Source: Chloroflexota bacterium (GTDB lineage: Bacteria; Chloroflexota; UBA11872). From it: a DNA stretch of 64,000 nucleotides. Positions 40,862-49,191 of this stretch are shown here, one piece after another; position 1 is the first letter of the stretch; each line of letters opens with the position of its first letter. The position numbers and the translations under genes are program-made. Location of the stretch: assembly GCA_022824495.1 (NCBI GenBank), contig JAJDZU010000014.1:1-64000 (forward strand), read 5' to 3'. The notes under the pieces are model-generated. The model was not told the DNA's origin, ran no database searches, and saw nothing but the letters and a program-made list of their open reading frames with translations.

Positions 40862-43330
40862 ATGTCCGCACGCATGATTCCGAGACACGCACGAGCAGTC
40901 GTCATCGGCGCCGGGATCGTCGGCTGCAGCGTGGCGTATCACCTGACGAAACTCGGCTGGCGTGATGTCGTGGTGGTCGAGCAAGGGCCATTGTTCGAGA
41001 CTGGCGGATCGACATCGCACGCTCCGGGGCTCGTGTTCCAGGTGAATCCATCGAAGACGATGACGGGGTTTGCGCGCTATTCCGTGGACTTGTGGACTGA
41101 GCTGGAGCTCGACGGTCAGCCGTGCGCAAAGACCGTAGGCAGCCTCGAAGTCGCCTGGACGCCGGAGCGCCTGGTCGATCTGCGACGCAAGGCCGGATAC
41201 GGACTGAGTTGGGGCGTGGAGGCGCATCTGCTCGGTCCGCGCGAAGCGCGAGGCTTGGCTCGGCTGCTGTCCGACCGAATCCTAGGCGCACTGTACGTCC
41301 CGTCCGACGTGCATACGAAGGCGACGAGACCGGCGGAAGCAATGGCAAGGGAGGCGGAGCGCTATGGCGCGAGTTTCCACGGAAGGGTGAGAGTCACGGG
41401 CCTCGACATCGCTCGCGGTCGGATTCGCGGAGTTCAGACGACCCGCGGTGACATTCGGACGGACCAGGTAATCGCGGCCGCGGGAATCTGGGCGCCGACG
41501 GTGGGCGACATGGCCCGGGTGCCGATTCCGTTGTCGCCAATGCAGCACCTCTACGCGGTTACCACGCCGATCGAGGAACTGGCCGGCTCGACCGAGGAGA
41601 TCTCCCAGCCCCTGGTGCGCCACCAGGACGCGGCGATGTACTTCCGCCAGGAAGGCGACTGCTACGGCATCGGTTCGTACCGGCATGAGCCGTTGCTGGT
41701 GGAGGCCGCTGACCTTCTCGACTATGACGAAGCGCCGATCGCGCCGGCGGAGCTGCCGTTCACACCGAAGCACTTCGAGAAGGCGCGGGAGGCGGCCGGC
41801 GAGCTGATGCCGAGTCTCAGGGGCGTGGGGCTGACACGCACTTTGAACGGCATTTTCTCGTTCACTACGGACGGATTCCCGGTGCTCGGCGAGTCGCCCC
41901 AGGTCAGGGGGTTTTGGTCGGCGCAGGCGGTCTGGATCACGCACGCCGGCGGCGTGGGAAAGGCCGTGGCCGAGTGGATTGTGAACGGCGAGCCGACCAG
42001 CGATCTGCGAGAGTGCGACATCCGGCGCTTCCACGGGCACGCCTACGACCGCTCCTATGTTCGAACGCGTGCCGCGCAGCAATACCGCGAGGTGTACGAC
42101 ATCATCCACCCGCGGCAGCAGATCGCCGAACCTCGGAATCTGCGGTTGTCGCCCTTCCATTCGCGGCAGTGCGAGCTTGGGGCTGCCTTCTTCGAGAGCG
42201 CTGGCTGGGAACGTCCCGAGTGGTACGCGGCGAACGAAGGCCTGCTTGACGAGTTCGCCGTGCGCGGAACGGAGCGGAACGGCTGGGAAGCCCGCGAATG
42301 GTCGCCGATCATCGCGGCCGAGCACGTGGCCACGCGCGAACGGGTGGCCATGTTCGACCTGACCTCCTTGTCCACCTTTGAGGTCACAGGGCATGGCTCG
42401 CTTACCGCGCTTCAGCGGCTGACGACCAACCAGATGGACAGACCGGTCGGGACGATCACCTACACCGCCATGCTCACGCCCAGCGGCGGGATCAAGTGCG
42501 ACCTCACGGTGACGCGCCTGGGTCCTGACCGCTTCCTGGTGGTTACTGGTGGTTCGATGGGGCTCCACGACCTTGGCTGGATCCAGGCGCACCTGCCGGA
42601 TGACGGATCGGTCGCGGTTGCCGACTCGTCCGAAAGCCTGTGCTGCGTTGGACTCTGGGGCCCGCGGGCGCGTGATCTGTTGAGCCGAGTCTGCGAGAAC
42701 GCTGTGACCAATGTTGGATTCCCCTATATGACCGCAGCGGAGATTTCCATAGCCGATATTCCGGCGCTGGCGCTGCGGATCTCATACGTGGGTGAGCTTG
42801 GCTGGGAGATCTATGCGCCTGTCGAGCAAGGCCTGTGGTTATGGGACCTCCTGTGGGAGGCGGGTCAGGCGCTCGGGGTAATCGCGGCGGGCGGCGGCGC
42901 CTTCGACTCGCTGCGGCTCGAGAAGGGCTATCGGCTGTGGGGTAACGACATCCACACCGAGTACAACCCATATGAGGCCGGCACGGCGTTTGCGGTGCGG
43001 ATGCGGAAGGGCGACTTCATCGGCAGGGGCGCGCTGAGGGACATTCGAGCGCGGGGAGCGCGGCGCAGGCTGTGCTGCATGACGCTGAACGATCCAGGCG
43101 CTGTCGTGATGGGGAAGGAGCCAATCATGGACGGTCAGCGTGTGCTGGGATACGTGACCAGCGCGAACTACGGTCACACGATTGGCCGAGGGATCATCTA
43201 TGGATACCTCCCGGCGAGCCATACGAATCCGGGGACAGGCGTAGAAGTCGTGTACTTCGGCGAGCGACTGCCGGCGACGGTTGCGAAAGAGCCGCTGTAC
43301 GATCCGCGAGGCAGGAAGATGCGAGCGTGA
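40862..43330 (+). CDS. dimethylglycine/sarcosine dehydrogenase-like FAD-GcvT fusion
   Basis: An 822-residue flavoenzyme that probably oxidises N-methyl groups of a glycine derivative and passes the one-carbon unit to tetrahydrofolate. Domains in order: DAO-type FAD domain (about 10-380) with VVIGAGIVGCSVAYHL and GGSTSHAPGL, whose His53 is at the place of the covalent FAD histidine; FAO_M linker (about 385-440); GCV_T folate domain (about 440-720) with YTAMLTPSGGIKCDLTVTRLG, SYVGELGWEIYAP and RLEKGYRLWGNDI; and a GCV_T C-terminal barrel. Length equals the mammalian enzyme without its transit peptide. The following gene encodes a second folate-domain protein. Confidence 0.9.
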   Translation: MSARMIPRHARAVVIGAGIVGCSVAYHLTKLGWRDVVVVEQGPLFETGGSTSHAPGLVFQVNPSKTMTGFARYSVDLWTELELDGQPCAKTVGSLEVAWTPERLVDLRRKAGYGLSWGVEAHLLGPREARGLARLLSDRILGALYVPSDVHTKATRPAEAMAREAERYGASFHGRVRVTGLDIARGRIRGVQTTRGDIRTDQVIAAAGIWAPTVGDMARVPIPLSPMQHLYAVTTPIEELAGSTEEISQPLVRHQDAAMYFRQEGDCYGIGSYRHEPLLVEAADLLDYDEAPIAPAELPFTPKHFEKAREAAGELMPSLRGVGLTRTLNGIFSFTTDGFPVLGESPQVRGFWSAQAVWITHAGGVGKAVAEWIVNGEPTSDLRECDIRRFHGHAYDRSYVRTRAAQQYREVYDIIHPRQQIAEPRNLRLSPFHSRQCELGAAFFESAGWERPEWYAANEGLLDEFAVRGTERNGWEAREWSPIIAAEHVATRERVAMFDLTSLSTFEVTGHGSLTALQRLTTNQMDRPVGTITYTAMLTPSGGIKCDLTVTRLGPDRFLVVTGGSMGLHDLGWIQAHLPDDGSVAVADSSESLCCVGLWGPRARDLLSRVCENAVTNVGFPYMTAAEISIADIPALALRISYVGELGWEIYAPVEQGLWLWDLLWEAGQALGVIAAGGGAFDSLRLEKGYRLWGNDIHTEYNPYEAGTAFAVRMRKGDFIGRGALRDIRARGARRRLCCMTLNDPGAVVMGKEPIMDGQRVLGYVTSANYGHTIGRGIIYGYLPASHTNPGTGVEVVYFGERLPATVAKEPLYDPRGRKMRA

Positions 43331-43480
43331 GTCGCGTGGGCGGGGGGGTCAGGTTGGCGCGCGCATGAAGATCCCACGAACCTTCGCGCATGAATCAACG
43401 ACGAGGACTCCAACTCAGGGCTTAGGCATAGCGCGTTAAGGTGAAGGCAATGGACTCGCCAATCAACTGGAGGTCGTCCG

Positions 43481-44722
43481 ATGGCTCAGCCTCTTGTAAT
43501 CGACGGTCTCAAGCGTCGCGAACTGCCCATAAACCTGAGGCAGAGCGGCAACAGCGACGCCCGCATCCTTATATCGACCCGAATCAGAAAGTCACCGTGG
43601 TGGCACTTGTCAAAGGCGGCTGGCTGCTGGGCATATACCACCTACAACCACATGTACCACCCGCGGGCCTATATCAAGCCCGAGGATGGAGGCCTGCTGG
43701 AGGAGTACAAGTACCTGACCGAGCACGTGAGCATGTGGGACGTGGCGGTGGAGCGACAGATCCGGATCAAGGGGCCAGACGCCGCGGACTTTGTGGACCT
43801 GTTGATCACTCGTGACGTCCACGCGCGCGTACCGGTCATGCAGGCTCGCTATGTGATTCTCTGCAACCAGTACGGAGGCGTCATCAACGATCCGGTGCTG
43901 CTGCGCGTGGCTGAAGACGAGTTTTGGTTCAGCATCTCCGATTCCGACGTATTGCTCTGGGCGCAAGGTGTCAACTCCCATGCCGGATTCAATGTCGACA
44001 TCCGTGAAATTGATGTGTCGCCAGTCCAGATCCAGGGTCCCAAGTCGGTGTTGCTGATGGAGAAGATGTTCGGATCGCACATCAGAGACATTCCCTACTA
44101 CGGCCTGATCCACGACACGCTGAACGGGCATTCCGTGACAATTTCGCGTACTGGATTCTCAGCCGAAGTCGGATTCGAGGTCTACCTGCACGGTGCCATG
44201 CGCCACGCGGATGACGTGTGGCCGTACATCCTGGAGCAGGGGCGGGAGTTCAATCTGCGCGTAATCGCTCCCAGCCACATCCGTCGTATCGAGGCCGGGA
44301 TCCTGTCGTACGGGCAGGACCTGGACATTGAGAACAACCCATTCGAGGTTCGGCTGGGCTGGCAGGTAGATCTGACCAAGGGCGACTTCATCGGCAAAGA
44401 GGCCCTTACCCGAATCAAGGCCGAGGGCGTGAGTCAGCGGCTGGTCGGTCTGAGGGTCGGTGGCGAGCCGCTGACCTGGTACAACGAGGACTTCTACCTG
44501 GTCAGTGATGAGGAGTCCGGCAAGGACGTGGGCTACGTGACCAGCGCGTTCTGGTCGCCCAACCACCAGTCGAACATCGCGCTCGCCGTTATGCCTCGGT
44601 CGCATTGGAGACGCGGAACGCGCGTCAAGGTACAGCTGCCTGCAGACGGCCTCGTAGATGCCGAAGTCGTGCGGGTGCCGTTCGTCGATCCGACCAAGGA
44701 GCGTCCCAAGACCGCTCTGTGA
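43481..44722 (+). CDS. GcvT-fold aminomethyltransferase/DmdA-like protein
   Basis: A 413-residue stand-alone GCV_T plus GCV_T_C protein with a GGAGG-like site before the ATG. Motifs: EYKYLTEHVSMWDVAVERQIRIKGPDAADFVDLLITRDV, RYVILCNQYGGVINDPVLLRV, GPKSVLLMEKMFG, SRTGFSAEVGFEVYL and EAGILSYGQDLDIENNPFEV. Overall it resembles the DMSP demethylase (DmdA)/aminomethyltransferase branch more than canonical GcvT, and no gcvH or gcvP is near. It probably transfers a methyl or methylene group from a small methylated compound to tetrahydrofolate. The exact substrate (DMSP, or a glycine-betaine product) is not decided by sequence alone. Confidence 0.82.
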   Translation: MAQPLVIDGLKRRELPINLRQSGNSDARILISTRIRKSPWWHLSKAAGCWAYTTYNHMYHPRAYIKPEDGGLLEEYKYLTEHVSMWDVAVERQIRIKGPDAADFVDLLITRDVHARVPVMQARYVILCNQYGGVINDPVLLRVAEDEFWFSISDSDVLLWAQGVNSHAGFNVDIREIDVSPVQIQGPKSVLLMEKMFGSHIRDIPYYGLIHDTLNGHSVTISRTGFSAEVGFEVYLHGAMRHADDVWPYILEQGREFNLRVIAPSHIRRIEAGILSYGQDLDIENNPFEVRLGWQVDLTKGDFIGKEALTRIKAEGVSQRLVGLRVGGEPLTWYNEDFYLVSDEESGKDVGYVTSAFWSPNHQSNIALAVMPRSHWRRGTRVKVQLPADGLVDAEVVRVPFVDPTKERPKTAL

Positions 44723-44757
44723 CGAAGCGCCCAGCATTGGTCAGTGACCAGGCAGGG

Positions 44758-44831
44758 TGGGCGCGATAGGACTCGAACCTATGACCTCGCGGATGTGAAC
44801 CGCGCGCTCTAACCAGCTGAGCTACGCGCCC
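44758..44831 (-). tRNA. tRNA-Val (anticodon CAC)
   Basis: Cloverleaf on the minus strand: acceptor GGGCGCG/CGCGCCC, D-stem GCTC/GAGC, anticodon stem CGCGG/CCGCG with loop TTCACAT, T-arm GGTTCGAGTCC. The discriminator is A and the CCA is not encoded. It lies between the GcvT-like gene and moeA. Confidence 0.94.
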
Positions 44832-44868
44832 GACATCGTGCATCGTAGCAACGCCCGGCGTGTACTCG

Positions 44869-46152
44869 TCAGAGTTGCAGCAGCGCTTGCGAGTCAAGGG
44901 CCAGCACGTCCACGAGCTCGCCCGGTTCGACGGTCTGGTCCTCCAGCAACACGGCCAGGCCGTTGCCGGCGACCAGGGATGACATTCGGTAGGAGCTCTG
45001 GTCGCCGGCGGAGGTGCAGACCAACTGGCCATTTACGCGTTGGACTTGCACGCGCAAGAACGTCCGCTTGCCCGGCGCGCTTCGAAGTCGTTCGCCGGCC
45101 ACCGCCTGAACCCTGGGGTGCGTCAGGTCGCGGTGGCCCATGAGGCGCAGCAGGGCAGGTCGCACGAACAGCGCAAAGCAAACCATGCTGGACACCGGGT
45201 TGCCGGGCAGCCCGATGACGGGCGTGTCGTGGACACGGCCGAAGGCCAGCGGTTTGCCGGGACGCATGTTGATCTGCCAGAAGTCCATGCGGCCTTCGGA
45301 ACCCAGCACGTTGGTGACGAGGTCGAAGTCGCCCATGGAGACGCCGCCGATTGTGACGATGACGTCGGACTCCGCACCGGTAGTCAGGGCGGCTTGCAGC
45401 GCTTCGACGGTGTCGCCGGTTATGGGCAATCGGTGCGGCTCGGCGCCGAGCGTGCGGGTGGCCGCTTCAAGGGCCCAGGCGTTGCTGTTGCGGACCTGGC
45501 CGGCTCGGATGCCAGCGTCGATTTCGACGATTTCGTCACCGGTGGGAACGATGGCTGCGGTTGCGCGGGGATGGGCGCGGACCGTGGTGACGCCAACAGA
45601 GCCCAGCACGCCGATTTCGGCTGGCCCGAGGCGGCGGCCGGCCTCGATTACGACTGATCCGGCTTGAATGTCGCCGCCGGCTGGGCGGACGTTCTCGCCC
45701 ATATCGGCCTGTTCCAGCACCGCCACGACGCGGCGGTCACTCTTGCTGCTTGCAGGGTCGGTGCCCAGGTAGCCCCAATCGGTTCGGTCGGTGTCCTCGA
45801 ACGCTACGACGGTGTCGGCACCGGCGGGAACGGGAGCACCGGTCATGATGCGCGCCGCCTGACCGGGTTGCAGGGTTACCTGACTTACTCGTCCCGCGGG
45901 AATCTCATCGACGACCCGCAGGCGCGCTGGGGAGGCCTCCGAGGCCTGCGCGATGTCCCCAGCCTGAACGGCGTAACCGTCGTAGGCCGAGTTGTCGAAG
46001 CCGGGCACGTTGTCGCGTGCCCGAACGTCTTCAGCAGCGACCAGCCCCAGGGCCTGTGCGAGTGGAATGTCTTGGGCTGGCAAGGGGGCGAATCCGCCGA
46101 GGATTCGCTCAAGTGCGTCATCCACGGACAGAAAGGTCTGCAGGTCTGTCAT
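44869..46152 (-). CDS. moeA: molybdopterin molybdotransferase
   Basis: Enzyme inserting molybdate into adenylylated molybdopterin, cytosolic, 427 residues from the ATG at 46152, where MTDLQTFLSVDDALERIL begins the domain; the longer frame adds a non-homologous leader. Domains: MoeA N (GFDNSAYDGYAV, ARIMTGAPVPAGADTVV), the MoCF fold with IVPTGDEIV, RNSNAW and IGGVSMGDFDLV, and PGKPLAFG plus GLPGNPVSSMVCF, then the C-terminal beta barrel. Other moa/mog genes are not in the window, so the cofactor pathway is scattered. Confidence 0.92.
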   Translation of the reverse strand: MTDLQTFLSVDDALERILGGFAPLPAQDIPLAQALGLVAAEDVRARDNVPGFDNSAYDGYAVQAGDIAQASEASPARLRVVDEIPAGRVSQVTLQPGQAARIMTGAPVPAGADTVVAFEDTDRTDWGYLGTDPASSKSDRRVVAVLEQADMGENVRPAGGDIQAGSVVIEAGRRLGPAEIGVLGSVGVTTVRAHPRATAAIVPTGDEIVEIDAGIRAGQVRNSNAWALEAATRTLGAEPHRLPITGDTVEALQAALTTGAESDVIVTIGGVSMGDFDLVTNVLGSEGRMDFWQINMRPGKPLAFGRVHDTPVIGLPGNPVSSMVCFALFVRPALLRLMGHRDLTHPRVQAVAGERLRSAPGKRTFLRVQVQRVNGQLVCTSAGDQSSYRMSSLVAGNGLAVLLEDQTVEPGELVDVLALDSQALLQL

Positions 46153-46319
46153 GGGGGCGACCCGGCGTAGGAAGCGGGCAAGTCTAGCCGCGGGATTCGA
46201 AACGGCCGTCTGTTGGATCCGGGCGTTGGGTGGCGGCCCGAGCGGTTGCGGGGCATCGGAAGGTGACTCTGCTATTCTCGTTATAGCTCCTGTCAGTCGG
46301 CCACCCACGGACAAATCTA

Positions 46320-46430
46320 ATGATTAAGAAGCTCGGCGTGCTTGCGGTCGTCCTCGGGGTTTTGGCGGTCTTGTTTCGAAAAGCCAAGAGCCTGATGGGC
46401 GTCGAGGACGAGTCGGAAGCCGGCGCGTAG
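46320..46430 (+). CDS. possible 36-aa single-pass membrane peptide
   Basis: Short ATG frame between moeA (divergent) and tRNA-Asn. The product starts MIKKLGVLAVVLGVLAVLF, a basic start plus one membrane helix, then RKAKSLMGVEDESEAGA, a charged tail. The positive-inside pattern is typical of real small membrane proteins. The ribosome-binding site is weak. No family known. Confidence 0.4.
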   Translation: MIKKLGVLAVVLGVLAVLFRKAKSLMGVEDESEAGA

Positions 46431-46495
46431 CCACTCGGCAGCGATTTGCGGGGACCGATCTCCGTCGCTGCGAGAATCTGAGTTCAAGACGCCAA

Positions 46496-46570
46496 TCCTC
46501 GGTAGCTCAATGGTAGAGCGTGCGGCTGTTAACCGCAGGGTTGCAGGTTCGAGTCCTGCCCGAGGAGCCA
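46496..46570 (+). tRNA. tRNA-Asn (anticodon GTT)
   Basis: Acceptor TCCTCGG/CCGAGGA, D-stem GCTC/GAGC, anticodon stem TGCGG/CCGCA with loop CTGTTAA, T-arm with GGTTCGAGTCC, discriminator G at 46567 and encoded CCA to 46570. Confidence 0.95.
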
Positions 46571-46670
46571 TTGCGCGCATCGGCGCGAGCCGCTGATTCC
46601 TGCATCAGGCCCCGGAATTGCAAACGTGTGGCGATCGCATGAGTTTGTAGTAATGTCAAATGACTCAATC

Positions 46671-46686
46671 GACTTCACTTGAAGTC
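46671..46686. promoter_or_regulatory. 16-bp palindrome, candidate operator of the RHH/RelE pair
   Basis: Perfect palindrome GACTTCA-CT-TGAAGTC, centred 31 bp before the antitoxin ATG. Ribbon-helix-helix antitoxins bind such short palindromes to repress their own operon. Confidence 0.5.
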
Positions 46687-46709
46687 AGGGCTGCCTAACT
46701 GGAGTTGAG

Positions 46710-46931
46710 ATGGCCCAGATCACGGCACGCGTGCCCGATGCCCTGGTTGGGGCGCTGGATGAGGCTGCGGCGCAACTGAAACGAAGCCGCGCCGATGTCG
46801 TCCGGCAGGCGTTGGAACGGTATCTGGAGGACTTTGACGATCTCACCGTAGCCATCGAACGATTGCGGGATCCTTCCGATCCAGTGCTGGACTGGGACCA
46901 GGTCAGGCGTGAGCTATTCGCTTCGGATTAA
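46710..46931 (+). CDS. ribbon-helix-helix (CopG-type) antitoxin
   Basis: A 73-residue protein. MAQITARVPDALVGALDEAAAQLKRSRADVVRQALERYL is a clear ribbon-helix-helix DNA-binding domain (residues 1-40), and the acidic tail DLTVAIERLRDPSDPVLDWDQVRREL should wrap the toxin. GGAG lies 5 bases before the ATG. It overlaps the toxin gene by 23 bases and lies behind a 16-bp palindrome, so it probably represses the operon and neutralises the toxin. Confidence 0.88.
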   Translation: MAQITARVPDALVGALDEAAAQLKRSRADVVRQALERYLEDFDDLTVAIERLRDPSDPVLDWDQVRRELFASD

Positions 46932-47169
46932 GCGGAGTGCATCGAGGGTACTGGCACGGGCTCCGCGTTCGGATCGCCGTCGCATTATTCGGGCGATCGA
47001 TGGCCTGGCAGAACATCCGCTGGCTGGCACCGCGCTGAAAGGCGAGCTGCGCGGCCTGCGGCGGCTCCGAGTTGGCGACTATCGCGTCGTGTACGAAGTC
47101 CTTGCCGATACGCTGGTGGTTCTGGCGGTGCGAATGGCCCATCGGCGGGAGGCGTATCGTCGCCCATGA
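46909..47169 (+). CDS. RelE/ParE family toxin
   Basis: An 86-residue toxin-like protein from a GTG inside the antitoxin gene. SYSLRIKRSASRVLARAPRSDRRRIIRAIDGLAEHP, then LKGELRGLRRLRVGDYRVVYEVLADTLVVLAVRMAHRREAYR, is the RelE/ParE superfamily pattern, with RVGDYRVVYEV in the core sheet. The C-terminal HRREAYR suits a RelE-type mRNA interferase. ParE-type gyrase poisoning cannot be excluded. Forms a type II toxin-antitoxin pair with the preceding gene. Confidence 0.88.
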   Translation: MSYSLRIKRSASRVLARAPRSDRRRIIRAIDGLAEHPLAGTALKGELRGLRRLRVGDYRVVYEVLADTLVVLAVRMAHRREAYRRP

Positions 47170-47206
47170 GGCGGGCCGGAAATGTCCGACGCAGCGGAGA
47201 CCCACC

Positions 47207-47962
47207 TTGCACGCGGTAGACGATGAGCGCCTACTGGCTTTGGCCTTGGAGGTCTTCGCGCGCGGGATCTGCGTCCCGCGGAGCTTCACGCATCCCTATC
47301 TGGCCGAGCGTGTCGAGGGGTTATGGGTGACGCGCGACGCACCGCGACGGAGGGGGAGATATCGCCGGGAAGAATGGATCGCGCACGGGGTTTCACCTGA
47401 GGAAACTGTGCGGACTATTCGGCGCCATACACGCGGCCAGCACGCCATCTGCGCGATCCGCGCGTGCGGAGAGTCCGATGAGCCGATCCGGACTGGGTAT
47501 CGGGCGCTGGACTACCGCCTGGGATTTACCGAGCCGGTCATGGTCCACCGCTTGCAGCGCATTCCACGGATCGCGCCGCCGACCAAGATCGTGCGCGTGT
47601 TGGACGCCGCACTGGCGACCAAAGTGAACAAGGCGGCCCGCCGGCGGCAGATTCTTCCCGAGCACCTCACGCCTGACGCGCCGTTGCGCACGTACGCCGC
47701 CCTCGTTGAAGGGAATCCGGTGGGATGGGTCAGCAGCGCTGAAGTCGCGGGGGCCACCTGGTGCGCGTACCTATACGTAAAGCCCGACTTCCGACGGCGC
47801 GGTATCGGCCGGGCGCTGATGTGCCGGATGGTTCGTGATGACCGGTCGTACGGATCGCAGCTGGCCGTGCTGGCCGCCTCCCATACCGGGGCGCTCCTGT
47901 ATCCGCTGGTGGGATACGAGCAGATCGGCACCTTGTACTCGTACACGCCGCGCCGACGCTGA
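47207..47962 (+). CDS. GNAT family N-acetyltransferase
   Basis: A 251-residue protein using the TTG at 47207, which has GGAG seven bases before it and where homology-like sequence starts; the longer frame only overlaps the toxin gene. The C-terminal acetyltransferase domain (about 160-250) carries the acetyl-CoA motif VKPDFRRRGIGRALMCRMV and the final AASHTGALLYPLVGYEQIGTLYSY, in which a late Gly-Tyr-x2-Ile is typical. The N-terminal 130 residues are unassigned. Acceptor unknown. Confidence 0.7.
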   Translation: MHAVDDERLLALALEVFARGICVPRSFTHPYLAERVEGLWVTRDAPRRRGRYRREEWIAHGVSPEETVRTIRRHTRGQHAICAIRACGESDEPIRTGYRALDYRLGFTEPVMVHRLQRIPRIAPPTKIVRVLDAALATKVNKAARRRQILPEHLTPDAPLRTYAALVEGNPVGWVSSAEVAGATWCAYLYVKPDFRRRGIGRALMCRMVRDDRSYGSQLAVLAASHTGALLYPLVGYEQIGTLYSYTPRRR

Positions 47963-47969
47963 GCATTGT

Positions 47970-48560
47970 TCAGGGAGCATTCGCGGCGCCTGGCAGGTCC
48001 AGGCGCATGATGTAGCGGCGCTTGCCAAGGCGTCCTATGTCGCGAAACCCGGCGGCGGCGAACATGGGTCGACGGCCGCCGTACCCGTAGCTGGGGGATT
48101 CCGGATCAACGGGATAGGCCTCCACGGCCACCGCGCCCTGGCCACGTGCGTGGTCGATGGCTGCGTTCAGCAGGCCTGAGGCGAGCCCCTGGCCGCGCAG
48201 CCGTCGGGGAACAAAGAAGCAGGTCAGGGACCAGATCGATTCGTCGGTGGCGGCAGCGGCGCCGTTGACACTCGAGGTCCTGAGGCGCGGGAATGTCGGG
48301 CGAGGGGCGATGGAACACCAGCCGATTGGTGCGTCGCCGTCGTACGCGAGCAGACCGACGGGCTTCCCCTGGCAGATGCGCCGGGCCATGCCGGCCTCCA
48401 GAGTGGCGCGGTCACGCTGGCGCATTTCGTCACGAGTCGCACGGTAGGGGAGGCACCAGCAATAGTGCGGCGCGCCGCGTGATGAGAAGAGGCGCTCGAA
48501 GTCGGGCCAGGTGGACGCTTCGACATCACGAAACGTGAGGTCCGCAGGCAAGTCGGTCAT
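47970..48560 (-). CDS. GNAT family N-acetyltransferase
   Basis: A 196-residue acetyltransferase converging on the previous gene. The substrate half has the Cys/Trp-rich HYCWCLPYRATRDEMRQRDR, and the acetyl-CoA site is FFVPRRLRGQGLASGLLNAAIDHARGQGAVAVEAYP. The end PMFAAAGFRDIGRLGKRRYIMRLDL is also typical. The CWC start resembles a group of uncharacterised GNAT proteins often found near antibiotic-resistance-like genes. Acceptor unknown. Confidence 0.85.
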   Translation of the reverse strand: MTDLPADLTFRDVEASTWPDFERLFSSRGAPHYCWCLPYRATRDEMRQRDRATLEAGMARRICQGKPVGLLAYDGDAPIGWCSIAPRPTFPRLRTSSVNGAAAATDESIWSLTCFFVPRRLRGQGLASGLLNAAIDHARGQGAVAVEAYPVDPESPSYGYGGRRPMFAAAGFRDIGRLGKRRYIMRLDLPGAANAP

Positions 48561-48682
48561 GCGAGAAAGTCCGGGTCTGCGAAGGACGCCGCCATCCCTG
48601 GTTCGCGCGAATCAGGGACCAATACGGGCAGGCAGCGCAACAAGGGACCCGGCGGCCCGCCTGTGCTAGCGTAGAAACCGTG

Positions 48683-48759
48683 AAGGAGTGTAGCTCAGCT
48701 GGAAGAGCAACGGTCTCCAAAACCGTAGGTCGGGGGTTCGAGTCCCTCCACTCCTGCCA
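48683..48759 (+). tRNA. tRNA-Trp (anticodon CCA)
   Basis: Acceptor AGGAGTG/CACTCCT, D-stem GCTC/GAGC, anticodon stem ACGGT/ACCGT with loop CTCCAAA, T-arm with GGTTCGAGTCC, discriminator G at 48756 and encoded CCA to 48759. It is followed 3 bases later by tRNA-Leu. Confidence 0.95.
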
Positions 48760-48761
48760 AG

Positions 48762-48847
48762 GCCGAAGTGGCGGAACTGGTAGACGCGCTGGTCTCAAAA
48801 ACCAGTGAGGTTCATCCCTCGTGTCGGTTCGATCCCGACCTTCGGCA
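48762..48847 (+). tRNA. tRNA-Leu (anticodon CAA)
   Basis: Class II tRNA with a long variable arm (GAGGTTCATCCCTC region). Acceptor GCCGAAG/CTTCGGC, anticodon stem CTGGT/ACCAG with loop CTCAAAA, T-arm GGTTCGATCCC, discriminator A at 48847. CCA is not encoded. Co-transcribed with tRNA-Trp. Confidence 0.94.
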
Positions 48848-48876
48848 CCTGATGGTCAGAAGGCCAAGCTCCGGCG

Positions 48877-49104
48877 TTAGTCCGATTCGATCTCCGGGAT
48901 ATCCAGATCCATGCCCGGATAGATCGTGCTCGGATCGGCTCCGTCAAACCGCCACTTGTTCTTGTTGAAGATGACTTCCCACTTGTCCTGGTCGCCGTAT
49001 TCGCGCTCGGCGATCGTTCGAAGGGTCTCGCGAGGCATCACCTTGATCGTGTGGCGGACGGCCGTCACTTTCTTCTCGCGCTTCAAAAAATCTAAGAGAC
49101 CCAT
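48877..49104 (-). CDS. small LysM domain protein
   Basis: A 75-residue protein from the ATG at 49104 (MGLLDFLKREKKVTAVRH). Residues 18-70 make one LysM module: HTIKVMPRETLRTIAEREYGDQDKWEVIFNKNKWRFDGADPSTIYPGMDLDIPEIE, in which the usual YTVQ-GDTL start is replaced by HTIKVMPRETL. LysM binds N-acetylglucosamine polymers, but this one lacks a signal peptide and resembles the small cytosolic LysM proteins of the YgaU/XkdP kind. Role unknown. Confidence 0.78.
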   Translation of the reverse strand: MGLLDFLKREKKVTAVRHTIKVMPRETLRTIAEREYGDQDKWEVIFNKNKWRFDGADPSTIYPGMDLDIPEIESD

Positions 49105-49191
49105 GCCTGCCCCCAGCGGCTGGCGCCTGTCGGCGCTGTACGCGGGGCCGAGTATAGGACTGGGCTGCTTCGGTCTCAAAAGGCCGGCCCA

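Noticed and set aside
44625..45032. Minus-strand frame with VAQLVRARGSHPRGHRFESYRAH
   Set aside because: Translation of the tRNA-Val gene and moeA end; a classic spurious annotation.
46317..46580. Minus-strand frame with RAGLEPATLRLTAARSTIELPR
   Set aside because: Antisense of tRNA-Asn, a common artefact in databases.
48526..48968. Frames reading DSNPRPTVLETVALPAELHS (minus) and MAELVDALVSKTSEVHPS (plus)
   Set aside because: Translations of tRNA-Trp antisense and tRNA-Leu sense.
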